From assembly GCA_018240895.1 (NCBI GenBank), contig JAFEEX010000016.1, positions 1 through 42,452 on the forward strand: a stretch of DNA of 42,452 bases, in the 5' to 3' direction. The DNA comes from Pseudomonadota bacterium (GTDB lineage: Bacteria; Pseudomonadota; Alphaproteobacteria; Sphingomonadales; Sphingomonadaceae). A program made the translations under genes and the position numbers. The notes under the pieces are model-generated. The model was not told the origin of the DNA. It ran no database searches and saw nothing but the letters and a program-made list of their open reading frames with translations. Shown piece after piece: positions 24,071-32,803 of this stretch (position 1 is the stretch's first letter; every line of letters begins with the position of its first letter).

Positions 24071-24945
24071 GCGGCGAGGCCGCCTTCATTGCCGGATTGC
24101 GGGCCTTGGCTACGCACCCTGCCGCGCGCGGCCTGAACGATGATGCGGCCGTGCTCGATCTGGGCGACGAGACCCTGATCCTTACCCATGATGCGCTGGT
24201 TGAAGGACTGCATTTCCTGCCGGGGCAGGATCCCGCCGATGTGGCGTGGAAGCTGGTTGCAACCAGCCTGTCTGATCTGGCCGCAAAAGGGGCGGAGCCG
24301 CTGGGGGTGCTGCTCGGCTATCAGTTGGGCGGCGATGATGCCCGGTTTGTGGCCGGGCTGGACGATGTGCTCAGCCACTATGGCGTACCCCTGCTGGGCG
24401 GCGACACGGTAGGCAATGTGGCGGACAAGGCCGGGTCGCAAGTGCTGGGGCTGACCGCGATTGGCCGGGCCACGCACCGTCCGGTGCCCTCACGCGGCGG
24501 CGCACAGGTTGGTGACGCGCTGTGGCTTACCGGGGCGCTGGGTCAGGCCATGCTGGGGTTGGAAGCGCTGCGGTCCGACCAGGGTGACAGTCTGGCCTAT
24601 CGCCGCCCGATGGCCCTGCTCGCCGAAGGATGGACGATCGCGCCCATGGCAACCGCGATGATGGACGTTTCGGACGGCCTGCTGCTGGATGCCGCCCGCA
24701 TGGCCGCAGCCAGCGGCGTAACCATCGCGCTGGATCGCAGCGCCGTGCCCATAGCCGCCCCGGAAGCGCGCCGGGACGAGGCGCTGCGCTGGGGCGATGA
24801 CTATCAATTGCTGTTCACCCTGCCCGCCTCCACCCCCAGCCCCGTACCGGCCAGCCGCATCGGGCAAGTTATCGCAGCCGGGAGTGCACCGCTGCTGCTG
24901 GATGGAGTTCCTCCTGCCGGTCCACTTGGTTTCGAGCACGGTTAG
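24067..24945 (+). CDS. thiL: Thiamine-monophosphate kinase, probable CTG start
   Basis: 292 aa if begun at CTG 24067. Phosphorylates TMP to the active cofactor TPP. Motifs: LNDDAAVL (23-30), THDALVEGLHF with the Asp and Glu ligands (40-50), TSLSDLAAKGAEP, LLGGDT, MMDVSDGLLLDAAR and WGDDYQLLFTLP. In the frame, codons from 24067 read LSGEAAFIAGLRALA, the expected N-terminus of the family. There is no ATG or GTG there; the first TTG (24097) would cut off ten residues and has no ribosome site. AAAGG (24055-24059) is 7 bases ahead of CTG 24067, which overlaps the nusB stop as CTGA. ThiL reads through to its usual C-terminus. Confidence 0.9.
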   Translation: MSGEAAFIAGLRALATHPAARGLNDDAAVLDLGDETLILTHDALVEGLHFLPGQDPADVAWKLVATSLSDLAAKGAEPLGVLLGYQLGGDDARFVAGLDDVLSHYGVPLLGGDTVGNVADKAGSQVLGLTAIGRATHRPVPSRGGAQVGDALWLTGALGQAMLGLEALRSDQGDSLAYRRPMALLAEGWTIAPMATAMMDVSDGLLLDAARMAAASGVTIALDRSAVPIAAPEARRDEALRWGDDYQLLFTLPASTPSPVPASRIGQVIAAGSAPLLLDGVPPAGPLGFEHG

Positions 24946-25086
24946 AACCCGCGCCGTACATTGTGACAAATGGCGGCAATCCGCCCTTCCCCCGTTGCAA
25001 AGCCGCTGCGCACCGATTAGCGTGGCCGGCGCAGCCCTTCCGTCCGGTGGGGTTTCCACTATGAACAACAAAGGGGGAGCGTGTCC

Positions 25087-27273
25087 GTGAATGCTATCAC
25101 GATCGCTATAGTCCTGGGGCTTCTGGCCGTGGTTTACGGCTTCGTCACCAGTCGCCAGGTGCTGGGGGCACCGGCCGGCAATGCCAAAATGCAGGAAATC
25201 GCCGCAGCAATCCAGGAAGGCGCCCAAGCCTATCTGAAGCGGCAATACAGCACCATTGCCGTGGTCGGCGTAGTTGTCGCGATCGTCATTGCGCTGACGC
25301 TGGGCAAGGTTTCCGCGACCGGTTTCGTTATCGGCGCGGTGCTTTCGGGCGCAGCGGGCTTCATCGGGATGAACATCTCGGTTCGCTCCAACGTCCGCAC
25401 CGCAGCTGCGGCGCAAAGCGGGCTGCAGCAGGGCCTCACCCTGGCATTTCGCGCCGGTGCAATCACCGGGATGCTGGTTGCCGGGCTGGCGCTGCTCGCC
25501 ATTGCGGTGTTCTACTGGTATCTGACCGGACCAGCGGGCTACACCGTTGGCGGCACTGACCGCACGGTGGTTGACGGGCTGGTTGCCCTGGCCTTCGGTG
25601 CATCGCTGATCTCCATCTTCGCGCGTCTTGGCGGCGGCATCTTCACCAAGGCGGCCGACGTCGGCGCCGATCTGGTGGGCAAGGTCGAAGCCGGCATCCC
25701 AGAGGATGATCCACGCAACCCCGCCGTTATCGCGGACAACGTGGGTGACAACGTGGGTGACTGCGCCGGCATGGCCGCTGACCTGTTTGAAACCTATGTC
25801 GTCACGGTTGGCGCAACCATGGTGCTGACCGTGCTGCTGCTGAAGGGGATCAGCGTTCTGGCGCTTGGCCCGCTCATGACCCTGCCGCTGCTGATCGGCG
25901 GTGTCTGCATCGTCACCTCGATCATCGGCACCTATTTCGTCAAGCTGGGCAGCTCGAACAATGTCATGGGCGCGATGTACAGGGGCTTTTTCGTGTCCGC
26001 CGCGCTTTCGGTTCCGGCAATCTATGGCGCGATCCATTATGTGTTCCGTGGCCACATGAATGTCCCGATCAACGGCGATGCCTTCGCCGCGGCTTTCGCC
26101 GTTACCGCTGGCGGCCACGTGGTGGGAGCCGAACGGGTAGTCGGCGTAATTGGCGGCTTTACCGGCATGGACCTGTTCTGGTGCTGTATGCTGGGTCTCG
26201 CCATCACCGCGCTGATCGTCTGGATCACCGAATATTACACCGGCACCAATTATCGCCCGGTGAAATCGATCGCCAAGGCTTCCGAAACGGGGCACGGCAC
26301 CAACGTGATCCAGGGTCTGGCGGTTTCGCTGGAGGCGACCGCCCTGCCCACCATCGTCATCGTTTCGGGGATCATCATCGCCTATCAGCTCGCCGGGCTG
26401 ATCGGCATCGCCTACAGCGCCACCGCAATGCTCGCTCTGGCCGGCATGGTGGTTGCCCTCGACGCTTATGGTCCCGTCACTGACAACGCCGGCGGGATCG
26501 CCGAAATGGCCGGTCTGGACGATAGCGTCCGCGAAAAGACCGACCTGCTCGATGCCGTGGGCAACACCACCAAGGCCGTGACCAAGGGTTATGCCATCGG
26601 TTCGGCGGGGCTTGCCGCGCTGGTACTGTTCGCCGCCTATACCACTGACCTTCGGGAATTCTTCCCCAACCTTCAGGTCAGCTTCAGCCTTGAAAACCCC
26701 TACGTCATCGTCGGGCTGCTGCTGGGCGCGCTTTTGCCGTACCTGTTTGGCGCGATGGGCATGACAGCGGTGGGCCGCGCCGCAGGTGACGTGGTTGTGG
26801 ACGTGCGTGACCAGTTCAGGAACAATCCTGGCATCATGACCTATGCCTCAAAGCCGGACTATGCCCGCACGGTTGATCTGGTGACCAAGGCCGCGATCAA
26901 GGAAATGATCCTGCCGTCGTTGCTGCCGGTGCTGGCCCCGATCGTGGTCTATTTCGTGATCACCTGGGTTGCAGGACCGGCCAACGGCTTTGCCGCGCTG
27001 GGCGCTCTGCTGCTGGGTGTGATCGTCAGCGGGCTGTTCGTTGCCCTGTCGATGACATCGGGCGGCGGCGCCTGGGACAATGCCAAGAAGTATATCGAAG
27101 ACGGCAATCACGGCGGCAAGGGCAGCGATGCCCACAAGGCCGCGGTGACCGGCGATACCGTTGGCGATCCTTACAAGGATACCGCCGGACCGGCCGTCAA
27201 TCCGATGATCAAGATCACCAATATCGTGGCACTGCTGCTGCTCGCGGCATTGGCAAGCCACACCGTCGGGTAA
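25087..27273 (+). CDS. hppA: K+-independent H+-translocating membrane pyrophosphatase
   Basis: 728 aa with about 16 membrane helices. Splits pyrophosphate and pumps protons across the inner membrane. The PPi/Mg site [45 protein letters not shown] is intact, as is the C-terminal [37 protein letters not shown] has Lys and Thr at the positions that separate the K+-independent class. GTG 25087 is preferred to GTG 25081 because GGAG (25076-25079) is then 7 bases away and the protein begins MNAITIAI as in relatives. A weak promoter, TTGCAA (24995) / TAGCGT (25018), may lie ahead. A GNRA-loop terminator follows. Confidence 0.96.
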   Translation: MNAITIAIVLGLLAVVYGFVTSRQVLGAPAGNAKMQEIAAAIQEGAQAYLKRQYSTIAVVGVVVAIVIALTLGKVSATGFVIGAVLSGAAGFIGMNISVRSNVRTAAAAQSGLQQGLTLAFRAGAITGMLVAGLALLAIAVFYWYLTGPAGYTVGGTDRTVVDGLVALAFGASLISIFARLGGGIFTKAADVGADLVGKVEAGIPEDDPRNPAVIADNVGDNVGDCAGMAADLFETYVVTVGATMVLTVLLLKGISVLALGPLMTLPLLIGGVCIVTSIIGTYFVKLGSSNNVMGAMYRGFFVSAALSVPAIYGAIHYVFRGHMNVPINGDAFAAAFAVTAGGHVVGAERVVGVIGGFTGMDLFWCCMLGLAITALIVWITEYYTGTNYRPVKSIAKASETGHGTNVIQGLAVSLEATALPTIVIVSGIIIAYQLAGLIGIAYSATAMLALAGMVVALDAYGPVTDNAGGIAEMAGLDDSVREKTDLLDAVGNTTKAVTKGYAIGSAGLAALVLFAAYTTDLREFFPNLQVSFSLENPYVIVGLLLGALLPYLFGAMGMTAVGRAAGDVVVDVRDQFRNNPGIMTYASKPDYARTVDLVTKAAIKEMILPSLLPVLAPIVVYFVITWVAGPANGFAALGALLLGVIVSGLFVALSMTSGGGAWDNAKKYIEDGNHGGKGSDAHKAAVTGDTVGDPYKDTAGPAVNPMIKITNIVALLLLAALASHTVG

Positions 27274-27296
27274 CCCGGCAATTCAAGTGCAACAGG

Positions 27297-27326
27297 CCCC
27301 GTCCGGAGCGATCCGGGCGGGGTTTT
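27297..27326 (+). terminator. Intrinsic terminator of hppA
   Basis: CCCCGTCCGGA (27297-27307), tetraloop GCGA, TCCGGGCGGGG (27312-27322): an 11-pair stem with one T-G wobble, a GNRA loop, then TTTT. It starts 24 bases after the hppA stop. Confidence 0.9.
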
Positions 27327-27412
27327 GCATGATGTGTTAGGTCTTCCTTGGCACTTGATGGATAAGGCCTTGTTCACACCCGAAACGAGGGAACTTCTGG
27401 CGCTTGGCAGCT

Positions 27413-28570
27413 ATGGCCGATCCACTGATTCCGGTTCCGGACCTGCACTCCGCTGCGCAGCCTGCTGCAGCGGCAACCATATCGGTGCGCGCCGCGCCAT
27501 GGACCGGGTTTGACAATTCCGCTTTCCATGCCCGCTGGCAATCACTGGCGGCGCGGGCAAGCGAGCCCAATCCGTTTCACGAGGAATGGTACCTTCTTCC
27601 CGCCCTGCGCGCGCTCGATCCTGAAGGAACGGTGCAGCTTTTGACGGTTGAGCAAGATGGCAAACTGGTCGGGCTGCTGCCCCTGCGCCACGAATCCCGC
27701 TATTACGGGCGTCCGATCCCCCAGCTGCGCGCCTGGGTCCACGGCAACTGCTTCCTTGCCGCGCCGCTGGTTGCTGCCGGGCAGGAGCCGGCATTCTGGC
27801 GGGCACTGCTGGACTGGGCAGATCGCCACGCGCGCGCGGCGCTGTTCCTGCACCTTGGCCCGGTGGCGCTTGACGGCGCGCTTCACACCGCGCTCAGCGC
27901 CGTGCTTGATCAAGACAGCCGCCACGCCGCGCTGGTCATGCGTGAGGACCGCGCCATGTTGGCCGCGAATGAAACCCCTGCGGCCTATTTCGAAGCCAGC
28001 CTGTCCGGCAAGAAGCGCAAGGAACTGCGCCGACAGCACGCCCGGCTTTCAGAGCTTGGCAATCTGCGTTTCGAACGCCAGACCGACGCGGAAGGGCTGG
28101 CCGACTGGACCGAGAAGTTCCTAACCCTTGAACATTCCGGCTGGAAAGGCACCGCGGGTTCCGCCCTGGCATCGCATCACGGCACCGCCACCCTGTTCCG
28201 TCAGGCGCTGGCCGGGGCCGCCGCGCAAGGCAAGCTCGAGCGGATGACCTTGTGGCTCGATGATGAACCCGTCGCCATGCTGGTCCAGTTCATCACCCAG
28301 CCGGGCGCCTATTCGTTCAAGACCGCCTTTGATGAACGCTTTGCCCGCTTTTCCCCCGGGGTGCTGCTCCAGCGCGAAAATCTTGATCTGCTGGCGCGCC
28401 CCGATGTGCAGTGGTGCGACAGCTGCGCCGCGGCGGATCACCCGATGATCGACCACCTTTGGCGAGAGCGGCGCGCGACCGGGCGGCTCTCAATCGCCAT
28501 CGGCGGACCGCTTCGCCGCGCGCTGTTCGGCCTGCTCGCCCGGATCGAGACGCGGCGGCGGCGCGGTTGA
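27413..28570 (+). CDS. GNAT-family N-acetyltransferase, CelD/BcsL type
   Basis: 385 aa. LLTVEQDGKLVGLLPLRHES begins the first half. SGKKRKELRRQHARLSELGNLRFER and the later MTLWLDDEPVAMLVQFITQPGAYSFKTAFDERFARFSPGVLLQRENL form the acetyl-CoA-binding GNAT domain of the CelD/BcsL group, proteins linked to polysaccharide or cellulose production. ATG 27413 is chosen; TTG 27404 is possible but unsupported. The extreme C-terminus is Arg-rich. No partner polysaccharide genes lie nearby, so the substrate is unknown. Confidence 0.82.
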   Translation: MADPLIPVPDLHSAAQPAAAATISVRAAPWTGFDNSAFHARWQSLAARASEPNPFHEEWYLLPALRALDPEGTVQLLTVEQDGKLVGLLPLRHESRYYGRPIPQLRAWVHGNCFLAAPLVAAGQEPAFWRALLDWADRHARAALFLHLGPVALDGALHTALSAVLDQDSRHAALVMREDRAMLAANETPAAYFEASLSGKKRKELRRQHARLSELGNLRFERQTDAEGLADWTEKFLTLEHSGWKGTAGSALASHHGTATLFRQALAGAAAQGKLERMTLWLDDEPVAMLVQFITQPGAYSFKTAFDERFARFSPGVLLQRENLDLLARPDVQWCDSCAAADHPMIDHLWRERRATGRLSIAIGGPLRRALFGLLARIETRRRRG

Positions 28571-28639
28571 TGGCCCGCCGGCATAGGTTGCGTTTGGCGA
28601 CCCATTGACGCGCCGGGCCGCAGCCCGCAAAGCGGGCGC

Positions 28640-29530
28640 ATGGACGCCGACTATTCCCCCGAACAACTCGTTGCCGGCCTGATCAGGCTGCTGGAGGTCA
28701 AGCCCCAGGGCGATGACCAGTTTATCGGACGCAAGAAGCGCGGCGGGGTTGGCCGGGTGTTTGGCGGACAGGTTATCGCCCAGGCGCTGCTTTCCGCCGA
28801 GGCCACTGTCGATCCGGCCCGTCCGGCCCACTCGCTCCACGCCTATTTCCTGCGCGGCGGCAGCGAGGATTTTGAAACCGACTATGCCGTGGCGCGCGAT
28901 TTTGACGGCGGATCGTTTTCCAACCGCCGGGTCGTCGCCAGCCAGCAGGGCCGCCCGATCCTGAACCTTACCGCCAGCTTCCAGAAGCATGAGCAAGGGC
29001 TTCATCACGTTGAAGCACCAATGCCCGATGTGCCGCCGCCAGAGGATCTGGAAAGCGAAACCGTGGTGCGCCGCCGTTTTGCCGAAACGGCCCGGCCAGA
29101 GGCGCGCCACCATTTCCTTGCCCCCCGCCCGATAGAAATGCGCGCGGTGGAAGGGCGGCATTGGATGAACCCGGCTGCGGCTCCGCCCTTTTCGCACTCA
29201 TGGTTCAGGGCCGTTGCCCCGCTGCCAGACGACCCGCGCATTCACCGTGCCGTGCTGGCCTTCGCCAGCGACATGACGCTGCTGGGCACCTGCGCCCTGC
29301 CCCATGGCCTGTCATGGGCGCGGGGCGAGGTGATGAGCGCCAGCCTTGACCACGCGGTGTGGTTCCACGAACCATTTCGCGCCGATGAATGGCTGCTCTA
29401 TGCCACGGATTCGCCGTGGAGCGGCGGTGGGCGCGGCTTCAATCGCGGACGGATATTCACGCGTGACGGGCGGCTGGTGGCCAGCGTTGCGCAGGAAGGC
29501 GTGATCCGCAAGGTTACGCCAAAGTCATAG
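28640..29530 (+). CDS. tesB: Acyl-CoA thioesterase II
   Basis: 296 aa, double-hotdog enzyme releasing free fatty acids from acyl-CoA. N-terminal hotdog: RVFGGQVIAQALLSAEATVD...HSLHAYFLRGG. C-terminal hotdog with catalytic residues in FASDMTLLGT (Asp), SLDHAVWFHEPF and SVAQEGVIR (Gln). No Shine-Dalgarno is visible: a perfect GCCCGC-AAA-GCGGGC hairpin (28623-28637) ends 2 bases before the ATG. There is no better start in frame upstream. It may be co-transcribed with the GNAT gene 69 bases ahead. Confidence 0.93.
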   Translation: MDADYSPEQLVAGLIRLLEVKPQGDDQFIGRKKRGGVGRVFGGQVIAQALLSAEATVDPARPAHSLHAYFLRGGSEDFETDYAVARDFDGGSFSNRRVVASQQGRPILNLTASFQKHEQGLHHVEAPMPDVPPPEDLESETVVRRRFAETARPEARHHFLAPRPIEMRAVEGRHWMNPAAAPPFSHSWFRAVAPLPDDPRIHRAVLAFASDMTLLGTCALPHGLSWARGEVMSASLDHAVWFHEPFRADEWLLYATDSPWSGGGRGFNRGRIFTRDGRLVASVAQEGVIRKVTPKS

Positions 29531-29559
29531 CTACTGCCATTTGGATGGAGGAGAACAGG

Positions 29560-30759
29560 ATGCGCAAACGGACCGTTGTATTCACAGCGCTGGCCGCGAT
29601 CATTCTTGCCGGCGGCGGCTGGTATGCCAGCCTCGACAAGGAAACGCGCGGCCTGATCGCCGAAATGCCGACCAATGCCGACGTGCTGTCCTGGTCCCAG
29701 AGTCAACGCGATGCAGCCTTTCGCGCGCTGGACCGGCTGCCCATTCTGGCAAAGGCGCGCGAAATTGCCCCAGCCGCCACCCCGCTGCAACTGCCTGCGG
29801 GCAAGCCGCTGACCATTCCGGGCTTCGATGCCTATGCCAAGGGGCAACACCTTGCCGGAATCGTCATCCTGCAGGACGGCAAGGTGCGGTTTGAACAGTA
29901 CGGGCTGGGGTTTGACGCGCATGGGCGCTGGACCAGCTTCTCGGTCGCCAAGTCATTCACCTCCACCCTGGTCGGCGCGGCGATCAAGGACGGCCATATC
30001 AAGAGCCTGGATGACAAGGTCAGCAGCTATATCCCTGATCTGCGCGGCTCCGCTTACGACGATGTCACGGTGCGTCAGCTTCTGACCATGAGTTCTGGCG
30101 TCAAATGGAACGAGGATTACGAAGATCCCAAGGCCGACGTGGCCATGTTCAACAATGCCAAGCCCGATCCGGGCGTTGACGCCACGGTCAGTTATATGCG
30201 CAAGCTGCCCCGCGCTCACCCGCCCGGCGAGGTATGGCACTATAACACCGGTGAAACCAACCTGATCGGGGTGCTGGTATCCTCGGCAACGAAGAAGCCT
30301 CTGTCGCAATACATGCAGGAAAAGATCTGGCAGCCGGGCGGAATGGAGGCCCAGGCGACCTGGTTGCTTGGCAAGACCGGACACGAAATCAGCGGGTGCT
30401 GCCTTCAGGCGGAAACCCGCGATTTTGCGCGGTTCGGGTTGTTCGTGCTGGCCAACGGCCATGTCGGCGGCCAGCAGATCGTTCCCGACGACTGGTTTGC
30501 CCAGGCAACTCACAAGCAGAAGGACATCGGCCAGCCCGGTCGCGGCTATGGTTTCCAGTGGTGGACCTATGACGATGGCTCGGTTTCCGCGCAGGGCATC
30601 TTTGGCCAGGGCATCTTCATCGATCCCAAGCGGCATCTGGTGATCGCCAGCAATGCCGACTGGAGCCGCGCGACACAGGGCCCGGAACCTGAAGCACGCG
30701 AAGCGTTTTACAAGCAGATCCAGGCGCTGATCGACGCGGAAAATCACCCCCCGGAATGA
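29560..30759 (+). CDS. Beta-lactamase-fold serine hydrolase (class C family)
   Basis: 399 aa. A single N-terminal hydrophobic segment (5-22) serves as signal anchor or uncleaved signal. SVAKSF is the S-x-x-K catalytic motif and WHYNTGE is the Y-x-N motif of class C beta-lactamases/DD-peptidases/esterases. GFQWWTYDDGSVSAQGIFGQGIFIDPK holds the third conserved region with GQG in place of KTG. True beta-lactamase activity is unlikely; an esterase or amide hydrolase such as a 6-aminohexanoate-dimer-hydrolase relative is more probable. GGAGGAG precedes ATG 29560. Its 3' end overlaps the convergent uvrC gene by 16 bases. Confidence 0.88.
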   Translation: MRKRTVVFTALAAIILAGGGWYASLDKETRGLIAEMPTNADVLSWSQSQRDAAFRALDRLPILAKAREIAPAATPLQLPAGKPLTIPGFDAYAKGQHLAGIVILQDGKVRFEQYGLGFDAHGRWTSFSVAKSFTSTLVGAAIKDGHIKSLDDKVSSYIPDLRGSAYDDVTVRQLLTMSSGVKWNEDYEDPKADVAMFNNAKPDPGVDATVSYMRKLPRAHPPGEVWHYNTGETNLIGVLVSSATKKPLSQYMQEKIWQPGGMEAQATWLLGKTGHEISGCCLQAETRDFARFGLFVLANGHVGGQQIVPDDWFAQATHKQKDIGQPGRGYGFQWWTYDDGSVSAQGIFGQGIFIDPKRHLVIASNADWSRATQGPEPEAREAFYKQIQALIDAENHPPE

Positions 30760-32684
30760 TAGTAATCGTACACTGTCTGCGCCACGGCGGCTGATACGCC
30801 CGGCGCGCGTTGCAGATCTTCCAGCGCCGCCGCGCGGACCTTGCTCGCGGTGCCGAAGTGCAGCAGCAGCGCGCGCTTTCGGGCCGGGCCGATTCCGGGG
30901 ATTTCATCCAGCGGTGACGCGGTAATCGCGCGGCTGCGCTTTTCGCGGTGCGCGCCGATGGCGAAACGGTGGACCTCATCGCGCAGACGCTGAAGGTGGA
31001 ACAGCAAGGGCGCGCCCACCGGCAGCATCCTTTCGCGCCCATCGGGGAAGTGAAACACCTCGCGCCCTTCGCGGCCGTGATGCGGCCCCTTGGCAATCGC
31101 GATCAGGGGAACATCCTCAATCCCCAGTTCCTCCAGCGTGTCGCGCGCGGCGCTCATCTGGCCCTTGCCTCCGTCGATCAGGACCAGATCGGGCCACATC
31201 CCGCCATCGCGGTCCGGGTCTTCATCGGCGGCGCGGGCAAAGCGGCGCTGGAACACTTCGCGCATCATCGCAAAATCATCATTGCTCTGTGCGGTCCTGA
31301 TGTTCCACTTGCGGTACTGGTTCTTGATGAACCCGTCCGGCCCGGCAACCACCATCGCACCAAGGGCGTGGGCACCCTGAACATGGCTGTTGTCATAGAC
31401 CTCGATCCGCTGCGGCGGTTCCGCCAGTTCCAGAAATTCGGCCAGTTCGCGGTTGAGGCGTGCCTTGGTCCCGCTTTCAGCCATGCGCCGGTCCAGCGCC
31501 TCAACCGCGTTGCGGCTGGCCTGATCGATCAGCCGGCGGCGGTCACCGCGCTGGGGGACCGATATTTCAACCTTGCCGCCCGCCCCTTCGCGAAAGGCTT
31601 CGGCCAGCAGATCCGCTTCGGGCAGCGCGCGGTCGACCAGAACGGTGCGCGGCGGGGGAACCTCTTCATAGAACTGGGCAAGGAAGCTGGTCAGCACCTC
31701 CTCCGCCGCCAGCCCCTCTGTATGGCTGGGGAAGAAGGCGCGGTGCCCCCAATTCTGTCCGCCGCGGATAAAGAAGGCCTGGATACCGACCTGGCCGCCC
31801 TTCTCCGCCATGGCGAAGATGTCCGCATTGCCCAGCCCCTCGGCATTGATTGCCTGGCTGCCCTGAATGAAGGTTGCGGCGCGCAGCCGGTCACGCAGCA
31901 TTGCGGCCCGTTCGAAATCAAGCGCTTCGGCCGCACCGGCCATCTGTTCCTCGATCTTGCGCTGCACCGCGCTTGATTTGCCGCCCAGAAAATCCCTGGC
32001 CTCGCCCACCAGCTCAGCATAACCCGCCGCATCGATCCGCCCGACGCAGGGGGCGGAGCAGCGTTTGATCTGGTAAAGCAGGCAGGGCCGATCACGCCGC
32101 GCAAAAAAGCTGTCAGTGCAGCTTCGCAGCAGGAACAGCTTCTGCAGCGCATTGATCGTGGTGTTGACCGATCCCGCGCTGGCGAAGGGGCCATAATAAT
32201 TGCCCTTCGCCTTGCGCGCGCCGCGATGCTTCATGATCCTGGGAAAATCGTGATCGGCGCGCAGCAGGATGAAGGGAAAGCTTTTGTCATCGCGCAGCAG
32301 CACGTTGTAAGGCGGGCGATAACGCTTGATAAGCTGCGCTTCAAGCAGCAGCGCCTCAGCCTCGCTGTTGGTGGTGACGATCACCATGGCCCGGGTCTGG
32401 CTGACCATCCGCTTGAGCCGCAGCGGCAAACGCTCGACCTGGACGTAGTTCGCCACCCGGTTCTTGAGCGCGCGCGCCTTGCCCACATACAGCACATCAC
32501 CGCGCGCATCGAGCATCCGGTAAACGCCCGGCTTGGGTTTCAGCGTGGCGTGAACCTCGCGGATCGCGGCAATCCCCGCCTCTATGTCCGGCTGGCTGCC
32601 CTTGATCGTATAGGTCGCCCGCTCCTCATTGAAGCGTTCCGCGCCCTGTGGATTGGGCGGAGTTCCGGCGGGGGTGTGGGCCAT
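30744..32684 (-). CDS. uvrC: Excinuclease ABC subunit C
   Basis: 646 aa. Makes the two incisions in nucleotide-excision repair. GIY-YIG endonuclease domain with GVY (53-55) and LYVGK (65-69), zinc-binding-type CLLYQIKRCSAPC, UvrBC coiled segment IEEQMAGAAEALDFERAAMLRDRL, RNase H-like second nuclease (IEVYDNSHVQGAHALGAMVV and VLIDGGKGQ), and helix-hairpin-helix IPGIGPARKRALLLHFG at the C-terminus. ATG 32684 (MAHTPAG) is chosen, with ATG 32690 as rival; the frame runs further up but would cross the promoter region of the divergent acyltransferase. Confidence 0.96.
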   Translation of the reverse strand: MAHTPAGTPPNPQGAERFNEERATYTIKGSQPDIEAGIAAIREVHATLKPKPGVYRMLDARGDVLYVGKARALKNRVANYVQVERLPLRLKRMVSQTRAMVIVTTNSEAEALLLEAQLIKRYRPPYNVLLRDDKSFPFILLRADHDFPRIMKHRGARKAKGNYYGPFASAGSVNTTINALQKLFLLRSCTDSFFARRDRPCLLYQIKRCSAPCVGRIDAAGYAELVGEARDFLGGKSSAVQRKIEEQMAGAAEALDFERAAMLRDRLRAATFIQGSQAINAEGLGNADIFAMAEKGGQVGIQAFFIRGGQNWGHRAFFPSHTEGLAAEEVLTSFLAQFYEEVPPPRTVLVDRALPEADLLAEAFREGAGGKVEISVPQRGDRRRLIDQASRNAVEALDRRMAESGTKARLNRELAEFLELAEPPQRIEVYDNSHVQGAHALGAMVVAGPDGFIKNQYRKWNIRTAQSNDDFAMMREVFQRRFARAADEDPDRDGGMWPDLVLIDGGKGQMSAARDTLEELGIEDVPLIAIAKGPHHGREGREVFHFPDGRERMLPVGAPLLFHLQRLRDEVHRFAIGAHREKRSRAITASPLDEIPGIGPARKRALLLHFGTASKVRAAALEDLQRAPGVSAAVAQTVYDYYHSGG

Positions 32685-32803
32685 GTTCATGAGATAGGCA
32701 CTGCGATGGCTGCGCGAAAGCAGGATATTGACGGCTTTCCCCCGTGTGTTACGTTCGCGTTGCACAGTCTCCAAGAAGGAGGCGACATCAGGAGAGACAG
32801 CGC

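Noticed and set aside
24490-26295. 601-codon open frame on the minus strand opposite thiL and hppA
   Set aside because: His/Gln/Asp/Arg-rich composition typical of the antisense of G+C-rich genes; thiL and hppA on the other strand are unmistakable.
29560-30759. Antibiotic-resistance beta-lactamase
   Set aside because: It has S-x-x-K and Y-x-N but no K-T-G triad, and its context and anchor point to a general serine hydrolase.
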